A stretch of 64,000 nucleotides of DNA. Origin: Ferrovibrio sp046297895. GTDB taxonomy: Bacteria; Pseudomonadota; Alphaproteobacteria; Ferrovibrionales; Ferrovibrionaceae. Location of the stretch: assembly GCF_046297895.1 (NCBI RefSeq), contig NZ_JBKBHC010000002.1, positions 248,001 to 312,000 on the forward strand, read 5' to 3'. Under the pieces are notes generated by a model. It searched no databases. It saw only the letters and a list, made by a program, of their open reading frames with translations, and was not told the DNA's origin. Made by a program: the position numbers and the translations under genes. Below are positions 34,304 to 44,047 of the stretch, piece by piece; the stretch's first letter is position 1, and every line of letters begins with the position of its first letter.

Positions 34304-35367
34304 GCCGCGCGCACCTGAACCAGGCTTTCGGCCAGTTCGCGCCATTCCGGCAGTTCGGGCTGGCCCGGCTTGCGCTTGCCGAAGAAGGACACGATCAGTT
34401 CGCCGGCGGAGTCGAAAAGCTCAAGCGACGTGATGGTGCCATCCACGCTGGGTTTGCGCACCAGCCAACTCGATGCAATGGCATCCTCGCGCAGATGCAG
34501 GTTGAAGATCGGATCCAGCACATTGAACCACGACCCGGTGGCGACCAGACGCGACACCGGCCCGGTGTGGATCTGGATCATGCCGGGATTGCCGACGAAA
34601 ACCATGATCGGCACATGGCGCGCCGATGCCAGTTCCAGCATGTGCCGGGCCGCAGTGTCGGCGACGCATTCGGCGAACTGGCCGCCGGCCAGGCGGAAAG
34701 CCTGTTCGCGCGCCACCTTGTGGCGACGCAGAAGCGGGAAGAAATCGTGGGTATCCTTCAGCTCCGACCACTCGCGGCGCAGCCCCTCGACGTCGATTTC
34801 GCCGTCAGGACGGGGCGCGGCCCTGACCGGAGCCGGCGAGACGGCCACGCCAGGCGACTGGTCCGGCGCCAGAAACCGCGCGACCAGGCCATCGAAAGCC
34901 GCCATGTCGGTGGCCTCGGTGGCATAGATCTTGTGGATGGCGCGACCGGCGCCGTCGAAGACCTGCAGGCTGCGCCGCGGACCGGCCCTGGTATCCTCGA
35001 CCACGGCGAAGCCATGCGTCCAGGGCGAGAAGAAAATGCGCAGATCGATATCCTCGCCCACGATCAGCCCGACATGGCCATCGACCGACAATTCTCCATA
35101 GGTGCCGTGGCGCTCGTGCACCACCGAGTCATTGCGGGTCAGCGCCATGACCGGACCCAGCTTGCCGACGCCGCGGATAAGCTCGGGCCAGGGGCCTTGC
35201 AGGCGCTGCACGCCGTTGCCGATGCGCGTGGCAAGCAGTTCCGCCTCGGATACCCCGAGTTTCAGCGCGGCATCGCGGATTCGAAGATTCGGTTCATCGG
35301 TGCGCAGGGCGACCCAGCGCGCGGCAAGATCGCCGGTCGTTGCGGCAGCGACAGTCATGCTGGTCAT
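34300..35367 (-). CDS. hmuS: Hemin-degrading/heme-trafficking factor HmuS
   Basis: A 355-aa protein made of two homologous halves (about 15-175 and 190-350), as in HmuS/HemS/ChuS. RWVALRTDEPNLRIRDAALKLGVSEAELLA is at the front, FVGNPGMIQIHTGPV in the second half contains the conserved heme-pocket region, and FNLHLREDAIASSWLVRKP follows. It binds imported heme in the cytoplasm and either stores or degrades it; relatives differ on this. ATG 35367 has GGAGAG 6 bp upstream. It sits between the receptor gene (118-bp gap) and hmuT. Confidence 0.93.
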   Translation of the reverse strand: MTSMTVAAATTGDLAARWVALRTDEPNLRIRDAALKLGVSEAELLATRIGNGVQRLQGPWPELIRGVGKLGPVMALTRNDSVVHERHGTYGELSVDGHVGLIVGEDIDLRIFFSPWTHGFAVVEDTRAGPRRSLQVFDGAGRAIHKIYATEATDMAAFDGLVARFLAPDQSPGVAVSPAPVRAAPRPDGEIDVEGLRREWSELKDTHDFFPLLRRHKVAREQAFRLAGGQFAECVADTAARHMLELASARHVPIMVFVGNPGMIQIHTGPVSRLVATGSWFNVLDPIFNLHLREDAIASSWLVRKPSVDGTITSLELFDSAGELIVSFFGKRKPGQPELPEWRELAESLVQVRAA

Positions 35368-35485
35368 GCAATTCTCTCCATTCCGGATTTTGGAGCAACA
35401 ACGGCTGCGACCGGCGCGGGCATTACGCCCCGCCGGCCGGCCGAAATGATGCGGGATGCCTGTTCGCGCAGTCGGACTGGCGCCA

Positions 35486-37582
35486 TCAGAATCCCTTCGT
35501 GTAGCTGACGGCGACGCGGAAATCCCGGCCTTCGTCATAAATGTTCGACAGATGGCGGCGATAGCTTTGGTCGAAGATGTTCTCGATGCCGGCATCGACG
35601 CGGAAACCGTCCAGCCACTCCTGGAACGGCAGCCAGGTGACGAACACCCCATGCACGGCATAGCCGCTGGTCATCTGGGTGGTGGCCTCTACGCCGCCGG
35701 TGTTGTTGACGCCGCTGACCTTGTCCTGCTCGGCCACGAATTCGCTGCGCCAGCCAAAGCGCAATCCGTATTCCGGCAGCTTGCCGCCGATTACGCCCAC
35801 CACCTTGTCGGCCGGAATGGAATCGAGGGGCCTTCCGGTGACGTTGTTCTCGCCGCGGATGCGCGACAAGCCGATGCTGCCGAAGGCGTATTTCGTGTCG
35901 TACTGCGCGTCCGACTCGAAACCCTTGATCGTGGCGTCGGTGGTGTTGGTGTAGGTCGAGGTGGTCGAGCCCACGATCAGCTCGATCAGGTCTTTCGCCT
36001 CGGTATGGAAATAGGTAGTGTTGAATTTCAGCCGGTCACCCGCCATTGCAACATTGTCGAATTTCAGGCGCAGGCCGCCCTCAGCCGTCTTGGTCTTTTC
36101 CGGCCGCAGGTTCGGATTGGAAACGAAGTTGTTGCTGGGGAAATGCTGACCGGCGACGAAGGCCTCGGTCATGCCCGGCGCCCGGAAGGCCTTGCCATAG
36201 GAGCCATAGACGCCAAGCCAATCCAGCGCCTGCCAGTTGGCGGCCAGTTTCGGCGAGAGCGCGGTTTCCTCAAAATCCCGTATGGTGGCCGATTCACGCT
36301 GGTAATCGTCATAGCGCAGGGTTGGGGTCAGCGTCAGGTTCGGCAACAGCGCCACTTCATCCTGCAAGTAATACCCGGTGACCTGGCCTTCCGCCGTCGG
36401 GAAGGTGGATCGCGCAGCGCCGTTGCGCAGGCCTTCCTGCTCGTCCTTGTAGAAATCGATGCCTGCCGTGATCGCATGATTGATACTGCCGGTGCCGAAA
36501 TGCGCCGTGTTGTAGACATCGAAACCATCGGTCGTGAGATACGTTTCGTCGCGTCGGGCCGTGGTGGTGGCCGTTACGCGGCGACGCTCGTCCACATCAA
36601 GATCGTTCCGATAGATTTTCACGGTCGGATTCAACAGCGGCATGTCCGGATTGCTATAGCTGTAATTCGCCGCCAGCGTCGTCATCACCGTATCGCGATC
36701 CACCAGCGGGTTGCTTCCGTTCGCGGTGAATGTAGGAGAGCTGTCGGGATTGGTCGGGTACAGCCCGTTCTCGTTGAAGCGGATAGCGCTGAGCGAGAGC
36801 TTGTTGTGCTCGCCCGGCCGGATCGTAGCCTTCAGGAAAAAGTCGCGCAGCAGTTCGGCCGAGTAATCCAGCTCCTTGTCGCCGCCCTGCCTGAGCGTAC
36901 CGCTGTCGCGGAAGGAGAAATTGCCGAGCATGTCGATCTTTTCGCCCACGCGCCCGAACGCGCCGGCACTGTAGTAATTCTCGCGCGCCACCGAGCTGTA
37001 ACCGTATTTGGTGCGGAAGCCGACGGTTTCGCCGCTGTCCAGGAAATCGGCTGCGTTCTTGGTCTCCATCGAGACCACGCCGCCGATGGCACCCGATCCG
37101 TGCAGCGCCGAATTGCTGCCGCGCACCACTTCCACCTGGCGCAGCAGGTCGGGATCGAGGAAAAAGCGGCCCTTGTGGCCGGCATCGAAATTCTGCCGTG
37201 CGCCATCCAGCGTGGTGACCACGCGCTGGCCACCGAAACCGCGGATGTTGATGTCCTGGCCAAGACGCCGCGGACCACCCACCATCTCCACACCCGGCAG
37301 GTCACGGAAGATGTCTTCCATCTTGGAAACGCCGCGGCTTTCGATCTTCTCGGCGTCGATCACGGTCACGTTCGCCGGCACCTCGTCGGCCGAGCGTTCG
37401 GTCTTGGTGGCGGTGATGGTCACCGGATCGAGCACAAGCGGCGGCCGCGCGGCCTGCGCGACCTGCTCGCCGGCGACCTGCTGCGCCGCAGCCGGCCAGG
37501 CGGCCAGGCACAGGGCCAGCCAGGAAATCGAGCCGAGCAGGCGGGTTACGTGATGCGGTGAAATCGTTGTCTGGCCAGCCAT
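35486..37582 (-). CDS. hmuR: TonB-dependent heme/hemoglobin receptor
   Basis: A 698-aa outer-membrane receptor. The signal peptide covers residues 1-34 (cut after PAAAQ). A plug domain (about 45-165) begins with a TonB-box-like segment near VTITATKTE. The 22-strand barrel carries FRAP and NPNL boxes (FRAPGMTEAFVAGQHFP, then NPNLRPEK) with an intervening His, the hallmark of heme receptors, and ends in a terminal aromatic (SYTKGF). It opens the operon hmuR-S-T-U-V. No tonB/exbBD is in the window. Expression is likely iron-repressed through the site at 37715-37735. Confidence 0.95.
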   Translation of the reverse strand: MAGQTTISPHHVTRLLGSISWLALCLAAWPAAAQQVAGEQVAQAARPPLVLDPVTITATKTERSADEVPANVTVIDAEKIESRGVSKMEDIFRDLPGVEMVGGPRRLGQDINIRGFGGQRVVTTLDGARQNFDAGHKGRFFLDPDLLRQVEVVRGSNSALHGSGAIGGVVSMETKNAADFLDSGETVGFRTKYGYSSVARENYYSAGAFGRVGEKIDMLGNFSFRDSGTLRQGGDKELDYSAELLRDFFLKATIRPGEHNKLSLSAIRFNENGLYPTNPDSSPTFTANGSNPLVDRDTVMTTLAANYSYSNPDMPLLNPTVKIYRNDLDVDERRRVTATTTARRDETYLTTDGFDVYNTAHFGTGSINHAITAGIDFYKDEQEGLRNGAARSTFPTAEGQVTGYYLQDEVALLPNLTLTPTLRYDDYQRESATIRDFEETALSPKLAANWQALDWLGVYGSYGKAFRAPGMTEAFVAGQHFPSNNFVSNPNLRPEKTKTAEGGLRLKFDNVAMAGDRLKFNTTYFHTEAKDLIELIVGSTTSTYTNTTDATIKGFESDAQYDTKYAFGSIGLSRIRGENNVTGRPLDSIPADKVVGVIGGKLPEYGLRFGWRSEFVAEQDKVSGVNNTGGVEATTQMTSGYAVHGVFVTWLPFQEWLDGFRVDAGIENIFDQSYRRHLSNIYDEGRDFRVAVSYTKGF

Positions 37583-37690
37583 GGCGTAAAGTCCAACCCC
37601 CGGATTGGCCGCGCGAAACGCGGCGTTGATCTCTGGAATGGCTGGCTGCCTGCGGCGCGGATGCCGGGGTGGCTGGCTATCGGTGGCGGA

Positions 37691-37719
37691 TTGATAGCGA
37701 GAACAAATGAGTTTCGCAA
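37691..37719 (-). promoter_or_regulatory. Promoter of the heme uptake operon
   Basis: On the minus strand TTGCGA (37719-37714) and TATCAA (37696-37691) are separated by 17 bp. Each matches the consensus at four of six bases. The start would be near 37684, giving a leader of about 100 nt to the hmuR ATG. Confidence 0.45.
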
Positions 37720-37735
37720 GTAAGAATTATTATCA
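37715..37735. promoter_or_regulatory. Fur-like box over the hmuR promoter
   Basis: The AT-rich stretch GCAAGTAAGAATTATTATCA (37716-37735) matches the Fur-type palindrome (pattern GCAAATGAGAATCATTTGC as recalled) at most positions and overlaps the -35 element. Iron-dependent repression by Fur (or Mur/Irr) is inferred. Confidence 0.5.
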
Positions 37736-37755
37736 TATACCGAAAATTTTCAGCG

Positions 37756-37779
37756 CGTCGGCGCGCTCAAGCGCCGACG
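37756..37779 (-). terminator. Hairpin after accA, possible terminator
   Basis: A perfect 9-bp stem CGTCGGCGC/GCGCCGACG with a 6-nt loop, followed on the minus strand by an A/T stretch about 6 bases later (ending TTTT). It lies between the accA stop and the hmuR promoter and would keep accA transcripts out of the heme operon. Confidence 0.5.
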
Positions 37780-37804
37780 TGGTCATAACGCCAACGAGCC
37801 GTGC

Positions 37805-38758
37805 TCAGAGGCCGTGGCTGCCCATCTCGAGAAACTTGCGGCGGCGGGCCTCGCGCAGGGCGCCGGGCTCCTGGCCGACCAAGCCACGCAGGCCGCTCTC
37901 CAGCGCATCACCCAGGGATGCAATGGCGCGGGCCGGGTCGCGGTGGGCGCCACCGATGGGTTCCTTCACGATCTCGTCGACGACCTTCAGCTTCAGCAGG
38001 TCATCGGCGGTCACGCGCAGGGCCTCGGCAGCATCGGGCGCTTTCGAGCCGTCATTCCAGAGAATGGCGGCGCAGCCCTCCGGCGAAATCACCGAATAGA
38101 TTGCATGTTCGAACATCAGCACGCGGTTGGCCGCCGCGAGCGCCACGGCGCCACCCGAACCGCCCTCGCCCACGATGGCGGCCACCAGCGGCACGCGGAT
38201 ATCGAGACAGCAGTCGATGGCCCGTGCGATGGCCTCAGCCTGGCCGCGTTCCTCCGCCTGCACGCCTGGATAGGCGCCGGCGGTATCGACAAGCGTGATG
38301 ACCGGCAGACGGAAACGATCGGCCATGCGCATCAGGCGGATTGCCTTGCGATAGCCTTCCGGTTTCGCCATGCCGAAATTGTGCCTCAGCCTGCTTTCGG
38401 TGGTGCGGCCCTTTTCATGGCCCATCACCATCACGGCCCGGCCGCGGAACCGCCCCAGGCCGCCGACGATGGCGGCGTCCTCGGCGAAATTGCGGTCGCC
38501 GGCCAGCGGCACGAAATCCTCGATCAGGCCGGCCACGTAATCGGCGAAATGCGGCCGGTCCTGATGGCGGGCGACCTGGGTTTTCTGCCAGGCGCCCAGG
38601 CGGGCATAAGTGGCCTGCAGCTGCTGGGCGGCCTTGGCCTCCAGTTTTTCCAGGTCTTCCGCGATATCGGTGTTGCCGCTGTCGACCAGTTGCCTGAGTT
38701 CGGCGATCTTGGCCTCAAGCTCGGCGATCGGCTTCTCGAATTCCAGATAGGAGCGCAT
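37805..38758 (-). CDS. accA: Acetyl-CoA carboxylase carboxyltransferase subunit alpha
   Basis: Half of the carboxyltransferase that makes malonyl-CoA for fatty acid synthesis. At 317 aa it has the usual length. It opens MRSYLEFEKPIAELEAKIAELR; PVITLVDTAGAYPG and VAAIVGEGGSGGA are the CoA/carboxybiotin site motifs, and VISPEGCAAILW is the late conserved block. ATG 38758 has GAGG about 8 bp upstream; a longer frame to 38809 is not family-like. It is divergent from purH over 144 bp. Confidence 0.97.
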   Translation of the reverse strand: MRSYLEFEKPIAELEAKIAELRQLVDSGNTDIAEDLEKLEAKAAQQLQATYARLGAWQKTQVARHQDRPHFADYVAGLIEDFVPLAGDRNFAEDAAIVGGLGRFRGRAVMVMGHEKGRTTESRLRHNFGMAKPEGYRKAIRLMRMADRFRLPVITLVDTAGAYPGVQAEERGQAEAIARAIDCCLDIRVPLVAAIVGEGGSGGAVALAAANRVLMFEHAIYSVISPEGCAAILWNDGSKAPDAAEALRVTADDLLKLKVVDEIVKEPIGGAHRDPARAIASLGDALESGLRGLVGQEPGALREARRRKFLEMGSHGL

Positions 38759-38902
38759 GGGGGCCTCGTGTAGCATGGATCGCGGCCCGGCACAAACTCC
38801 ATAAGCCATTGAATTGGGATGGATTTTACACGCCTTCCGGGGGTGGCCGCATCATGCTATAGCCTCGCCGCCTTCCTCCTCTCGCCAACGAGGCCCCTGC
38901 CT

Positions 38903-40507
38903 ATGTCCGCCGACCTGATCCCCGCCAGCGACCTTGTAAAAGTTAGGCGCGCGCTGCTTTCCGTTTCCGACAAGACCGGGCTGGTCGAGTTCGGCAAGGC
39001 CCTGGCCGGCTTCGGCATCGAGATCCTGTCCACCGGCGGCACCTACAAGGCCCTCAAGGATGCCGGCGTGGCGGTGAAGGAAGTGGCCGAGCATACCGGC
39101 TTCCCCGAGATGATGGACGGCCGGGTGAAAACCCTGCATCCCACCATCCATGGCGGCATCCTGGCCCTGCGCGACGAGCCCGAGCACAAGGCGGCGATGG
39201 ACAAGCACAACATCCCACCGATCGATCTGGTGGTGGTGAACCTCTATCCCTTCGCCGCCACCGTGGCCAAGGGCGCCGATTTCCCCACCTGCATCGAGAA
39301 TATCGATATCGGCGGCCCGGCGATGATCCGCTCTGCGGCCAAGAACCACGGCTATGTGAACGTGGTGGTGGATGTGGCCGATTACGCCAGGGTGCTGGAC
39401 GCCCTGAAGGCCAATAACGGCGCCACGCCGCTCAAATTACGCCGCGAGCTGGCCGCCAAGGCCTATGCCCATACCGGCAGCTACGACAGCATGATCGCCA
39501 CCTGGTTCGCGCGCCAGAATGGCGAGGATTTCCCACCCACCCTGCTGCTTTCGGCCGAGCGCAAGCAGACGCTGCGCTACGGCGAGAACCCGCACCAGCA
39601 GGCAGCCTTCTATGTGACCGGCGACAAACGCCCCGGTGTGGCCTCGGCGAAGCAACTGCAGGGCAAGGAACTCAGCTACAACAACCTTAACGACACGGAC
39701 GCGGCGTTTGAGCTGGTGTCGGAGTTTTCCGACAAGCCGACGATCGCCATCATCAAGCACGCCAATCCTTGCGGCGTGGCGATGGCCGACACGCTGGCCG
39801 ACGCCTGGGACGCGGCCTTGCGCTGCGATTCCACCTCGGCTTTCGGCGGCATCGTCGCCATGAACCGCAAGCTGGACAAAGCCACCGCCGAAAAGATCGG
39901 CGCCATCTTCACCGAGGTGATCGTCGCCCCCGATGCCGATGAAGACGCCAAGGCGTTTCTGGCGGCGAAGAAGAACCTGCGCCTGCTGATCACCGGCGAC
40001 ATGGCCGATCCAGTGGCGCCCGGCTGGTTCGTCAAGTCAGTGGCCGGCGGCTATCTGGTGCAGACCCGCGATGCCGGCCGCATCACACAGGCCGATCTGA
40101 AGGTAGTGACCGAGCGTGCGCCGACGCAGCAGGAACTGGCCGACATGCTGTTCGCCTTCCGCGTCGGCAAGCATGTGAAGTCGAACACCATCGTCTATGC
40201 CAGGAACGGCGCCACGGTGGGCATCGGCGCCGGACAGATGAGCCGCGTGGATAGCGCCCGCATCGCCTATCGCAAAGCCCAGGATGCCGCCAAGGCGGCC
40301 GGTCTGGGCGACGCCCTGACCAAGGGTTCGGTAGCCGCCTCGGATGCCTTCTTCCCGTTTGCCGACGGGTTGGAGGTGCTGGTGGAAGCCGGCGCAACAG
40401 CGGTGATCCAGCCAGGCGGCTCGATCCGCGACCAGGAAGTGATCGACGCCGCCAACAAGGCGGGGCTGGCGATGGTGTTCACCGGCATGCGCCATTTCCG
40501 GCACTGA
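38903..40507 (+). CDS. purH: Bifunctional AICAR transformylase/IMP cyclohydrolase
   Basis: Catalyses the last two steps of IMP synthesis. The 534-aa protein has the N-terminal cyclohydrolase domain (RALLSVSDKTGLVEFGKALAGFG, EMMDGRVKTLHPTIHGG) and a C-terminal transformylase domain (RYGENPHQQAAFY, IIKHANPCGVA with the catalytic Lys-His, SDAFFPFADGLE). ATG 38903 begins the conserved region; an in-frame ATG at 38819 would add an unrelated tail. A GST gene follows after 17 bp. Confidence 0.97.
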   Translation: MSADLIPASDLVKVRRALLSVSDKTGLVEFGKALAGFGIEILSTGGTYKALKDAGVAVKEVAEHTGFPEMMDGRVKTLHPTIHGGILALRDEPEHKAAMDKHNIPPIDLVVVNLYPFAATVAKGADFPTCIENIDIGGPAMIRSAAKNHGYVNVVVDVADYARVLDALKANNGATPLKLRRELAAKAYAHTGSYDSMIATWFARQNGEDFPPTLLLSAERKQTLRYGENPHQQAAFYVTGDKRPGVASAKQLQGKELSYNNLNDTDAAFELVSEFSDKPTIAIIKHANPCGVAMADTLADAWDAALRCDSTSAFGGIVAMNRKLDKATAEKIGAIFTEVIVAPDADEDAKAFLAAKKNLRLLITGDMADPVAPGWFVKSVAGGYLVQTRDAGRITQADLKVVTERAPTQQELADMLFAFRVGKHVKSNTIVYARNGATVGIGAGQMSRVDSARIAYRKAQDAAKAAGLGDALTKGSVAASDAFFPFADGLEVLVEAGATAVIQPGGSIRDQEVIDAANKAGLAMVFTGMRHFRH

Positions 40508-40524
40508 GCAGGGAAGAGGACGCG

Positions 40525-41172
40525 ATGTACAAGCTGTTCTGGGCACCGGGCACCGCGGCGATGGCGCCGCAAGCCGTGCTGGAGGAAATCGGCGTCGCCT
40601 ACGAGATGGCGAAGCTGGATATCGCGGCCAAGCAGCACGAGCAGGCCGAATACAAAAAACTCAATCCGAATGGCCGCATTCCGACCCTGGTGGATGGCGA
40701 TTTCGTCATCTTCGAAACCGCCGCCATCTGCCAGTATCTCGCCGACAGGCATCCCGAGGCCAATCTGGTTCCGGCGCTGGGCAGTCATGCCCGTGGCCGG
40801 CATTACCAGTGGCTGACCTACATGACCAATACCGTGCAGGTCGGATTCGTCGACTGGTTTCATCCCGACTGGACCTTCGCCGATGCCGGCCGTCAGGCGG
40901 AATTGAAGATCGCATCGGAAGCAAAGCTGTATCGTGGCTTCCAGGTGCTGAATGATGGCATCGGCCAGAACCGCTGGATGACCGGCGAGCAGTTCACGAT
41001 CTGCGACGTCTATCTCGCGATGCTGACGCGCTGGAGCCGGTTTCTCGACAAGCCGATGTGGACCTGGCCCAATATCCGGCGCGTGGCGGGTGCTGCGCAT
41101 GTCAGGCCGGCCTTCCAGCGCATGATGCAGAAGCAGGGCATCGCCTGGGCCGAAAACTGGCCGAAGGACTGA
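40525..41172 (+). CDS. Glutathione S-transferase family protein
   Basis: A 215-aa GST. The N-terminal thioredoxin-like domain reads YKLFWAPGTAAMAPQAVLEE and contains the cis-Pro/SNAIL region as GRIPTLVDGDFVIFETAAI. The C-terminal helical domain has the N-cap box TICDVYLAM. The catalytic Ser/Cys usually found near residue 10-12 is not obvious (TAAMAP). The role is unknown: detoxification or isomerase. GGGAAGAGGA precedes the ATG and it follows purH on the same strand. Confidence 0.88.
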   Translation: MYKLFWAPGTAAMAPQAVLEEIGVAYEMAKLDIAAKQHEQAEYKKLNPNGRIPTLVDGDFVIFETAAICQYLADRHPEANLVPALGSHARGRHYQWLTYMTNTVQVGFVDWFHPDWTFADAGRQAELKIASEAKLYRGFQVLNDGIGQNRWMTGEQFTICDVYLAMLTRWSRFLDKPMWTWPNIRRVAGAAHVRPAFQRMMQKQGIAWAENWPKD

Positions 41173-41352
41173 GTTTACCGCAATGGCCAAAGCGGAACTG
41201 TCCCGGGAATAGAATACCTAGATAACCAACTGCTGGGTATATCCCCTCCGTCAATCCACCGACGGGCCTGAATAACCCCTCTTGTCCGAGACGGACCCAC
41301 GCGCCAATATGACAGCGGATGGGGCGTTATCTCTTGCTTCGGGAGATTCCGC

Positions 41353-42615
41353 ATGCTGCTTCATGGCGTCCTCAAACGGTTGGTAAAAACCGGTGGGCTG
41401 ACGGTGATCGACCATCACGGCCGACCCCGCCATTACGGTATTGCCGCCAACACCGACGCGCCGGACGATCGCCGCGTGGTGATCCGGCTGCACAGAGCCT
41501 CGACGGCCTGGCGCCTCGCCCTGAATCCGAAACTGGCGCTGGGCGAAGCCTACATGGATGGCGACCTCACGCTGGAGCAGGGCACGATCTTCGATTTCCT
41601 GACCACGGTGGTTCAGGACATGGGCCCGCACGGTGCCCTGCCCTTCCAGGGTCTGCAGCGCCTGTGGGAGCGCGGCATGCGGCTGTGGTATCAGTTCAAC
41701 CCCGAAGCCGCCGCCAGCCGCCGCGTGCGCCACCATTACGATCTCGATGGCCGGCTCTACGACCTGTTCCTGGATACCGACAAGCAGTATTCCTGCGCCT
41801 ACTTCCCGACGCCGGACACCACCCTGGAACAGGCGCAACTGGCCAAGAAGCGCCACATCGCCGCCAAGCTGAAGCTGGAACCCGGCATGAGCGTGCTGGA
41901 GATCGGCTGCGGCTGGGGCGGGCTGGCCCTGTATCTGGCCGAAACCTGCGGCGTGGAGGTCACCGGCATCACCCTCAGCCACGAACAGCATGCCATCGCC
42001 ACCCGCCGCGCCCAGGAACGGGGATTAAGCGACCGCGTGAAATTCCACATCCAGGACTACCGTACTTTGGCCGGGCAGTTCGATCGCATCGTCAGCGTGG
42101 GCATGTTCGAGCATGTGGGCGTGCCGCATTACCGCGAGTATTTCAGCGGCATCCATCGCCTGCTGAAACATGACGGCGTGGCACTGGTGCATTCCATCGG
42201 CCGCTCGGAAGGCCCCGGCACTACGCCGGCCTTCATCCGCAAATACATCTTCCCCGGCGGCTATATCCCCGCGCTGTCGGAAGTGATGCCGGAGATCGAG
42301 CAGAGCCAGCTCTGGGTTACCGATATCGAAATCCTGCGCCTGCATTACGCCGAGACGCTGAAGCACTGGCGCGAACGCTTCCTGGCCCAGTGGGACAAGG
42401 CCAAGACGCTGTATGACGAACGGTTCTGCCGCATGTGGGAATTCTATCTGGCCGCCTCGGAAGTGACCTTCCGCCACTGGGGCCACATGGTATTCCAGGC
42501 GCAGCTGGCCAAGCATGTGAATGCCCTGCCGATCACGCGCGACTACATGAACGAGGGCGAGCGCGCCCTGGCCGCCCGCGAGAAGCCGCAGCGGCCGTTC
42601 GCCAAGACCGCCTGA
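41353..42615 (+). CDS. cfa: Cyclopropane-fatty-acyl-phospholipid synthase-like methyltransferase
   Basis: A 420-aa SAM-dependent enzyme that methylenates the double bond of membrane phospholipid acyl chains. The N-terminal region (to about 110) is the lipid-interacting part. SAM binding is at SVLEIGCGWGGLALYLAE. SVGMFEHVGVPHYREYF and VHSIGRSEGP are the active-site blocks, and AETLKHWRERF is near the end. ATG 41353 follows GGGAGA. The 180-bp gap upstream holds short hairpins but no clear promoter. Some alphaproteobacterial relatives make methylated rather than cyclopropane fatty acids. Confidence 0.9.
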   Translation: MLLHGVLKRLVKTGGLTVIDHHGRPRHYGIAANTDAPDDRRVVIRLHRASTAWRLALNPKLALGEAYMDGDLTLEQGTIFDFLTTVVQDMGPHGALPFQGLQRLWERGMRLWYQFNPEAAASRRVRHHYDLDGRLYDLFLDTDKQYSCAYFPTPDTTLEQAQLAKKRHIAAKLKLEPGMSVLEIGCGWGGLALYLAETCGVEVTGITLSHEQHAIATRRAQERGLSDRVKFHIQDYRTLAGQFDRIVSVGMFEHVGVPHYREYFSGIHRLLKHDGVALVHSIGRSEGPGTTPAFIRKYIFPGGYIPALSEVMPEIEQSQLWVTDIEILRLHYAETLKHWRERFLAQWDKAKTLYDERFCRMWEFYLAASEVTFRHWGHMVFQAQLAKHVNALPITRDYMNEGERALAAREKPQRPFAKTA

Positions 42616-42652
42616 GAACAGGAATCACCTGCGCGCGGCAGCCGGCGCGCCG

Positions 42653-44047
42653 TTATTGCCGCGCCGGTTCCTTCACCTTCCACAGCAGCACGAAGCCGAC
42701 GGCGAGAAAGACCAGCACGATCGCCGCACCCACCCGCTGGGTGTTGAAGATCGGCGTCGCCAGGCCAATCAGCAGCGGCGCCAGAAACGTGGTGGCGCGG
42801 CCCGAAAGCGCAAAGATGCCGAAGAACTCGCCTACCATGTCGGGCGGCGACAGCCTTGCCACCAGCGTACGGCTGGCGGATTGCACCGATCCGAAGCCGA
42901 TGCCGAGCAGGATCGCGCTGGCAAAGAAAACCTTCTCGCCGGCGGAACCGAACAATCCGTCACCGGCCGCTTTCGGCACCACGTCAACGACGAACAGCAC
43001 CTTGTCGGCCGTGATGGACAGGATCCCAAGAGTGCCAAGAGCGAGCGAAAGGATGGCGAACTGGATGGCGCGTTTGGAACCGATCCGGCCTTCCAGCGCG
43101 CCGCCGACGATCACGGCCGGTATCGCGACCATGTTGATGAGGATGCCGAATATGCCGAGTTCGGTTGTGCCCCAGCCGAAAATCCCCGCAGCATAGATGC
43201 CGCCGAAACCGATCACGGTGACGACGCCGTCATAGTAGATCATGTAGGCAATCAGGAAGCGCAGCAGGTTTCCATATTGCCGCATGTGGCGGATGGTGTT
43301 GATCACGCGGCCGATGCCGGCCTTGACCACCTGGCCGAACGGCAGCCCGGAGCCGGGATGATCCGGCGTGAACAGAAACATCGGCAGCACGAACACGGCG
43401 AGCCAGACGGCAGCCGCGGGCCCGATGATGCGCTCGGCCTCGAAACTGTCGCGTTTCAGGCCCAGCAGCGCCTCGCCCTCGGGTGGCTTGATGCCGACCA
43501 GTTCGGGCTGCGACACGATCAGCACGGCGAACAGGGCCATCAAGCCCCCGGCATATCCCATGCCCCAGCCCAGACCGCTGAGCCGACCGAGATGGCGCGG
43601 CGCCTCCAGTGTCGGCAGCAGCGCATTGTTGAACATGATCGAATATTCGGCGGCGATGTAGGCGACGATGAATCCCGCGATCACCAGCGGCAGGACTTGC
43701 ATCTGGCCGGGCTGCGCCAGCCACAGCAGCATGCAGGCAAGCCCCAGCAGCACCTGGAACAGCAGAAGCCAGGGTTTGCGGCGGCCGCCGGCATCGGCGA
43801 TGGCGCCCAGGAAGGGCGCGCCGATCGCCACCACGGCCGCCGAGAAGGCAACCGTGAAGCCCCACAACGATTGCCCTTCAACCGAATCGCCGATCACCTT
43901 GCTGGTGAAATAGGGGACGAAGATGAAGGTGGTGATGACGGTAAAATAGGGCTGGTTGGCCCAGTCGAACATCGCCCAGGACAATCGCGCCAGCCAGGAG
44001 GCGGGCGTTTTCTGCTGCGTGTCCGCGCCTTGCACCGGATTTGCCAT
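42653..44047 (-). CDS. MFS transporter, UMF1/ATG22-like
   Basis: A 464-aa 12-TM protein of the UMF1 (Atg22-like) MFS branch. The marker is the N-terminal MFDWANQPYFTVITTFIFVPYF, followed by LGAIADAGGRRKPWLL. Fungal Atg22 exports amino acids from vacuoles; the bacterial substrate is unknown. ATG 44047 (MANPVQG) is chosen over an Arg-rich extension to 44131. It converges with cfa and is divergent from the TRAP operon across a 425-bp gap. Confidence 0.88.
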   Translation of the reverse strand: MANPVQGADTQQKTPASWLARLSWAMFDWANQPYFTVITTFIFVPYFTSKVIGDSVEGQSLWGFTVAFSAAVVAIGAPFLGAIADAGGRRKPWLLLFQVLLGLACMLLWLAQPGQMQVLPLVIAGFIVAYIAAEYSIMFNNALLPTLEAPRHLGRLSGLGWGMGYAGGLMALFAVLIVSQPELVGIKPPEGEALLGLKRDSFEAERIIGPAAAVWLAVFVLPMFLFTPDHPGSGLPFGQVVKAGIGRVINTIRHMRQYGNLLRFLIAYMIYYDGVVTVIGFGGIYAAGIFGWGTTELGIFGILINMVAIPAVIVGGALEGRIGSKRAIQFAILSLALGTLGILSITADKVLFVVDVVPKAAGDGLFGSAGEKVFFASAILLGIGFGSVQSASRTLVARLSPPDMVGEFFGIFALSGRATTFLAPLLIGLATPIFNTQRVGAAIVLVFLAVGFVLLWKVKEPARQ

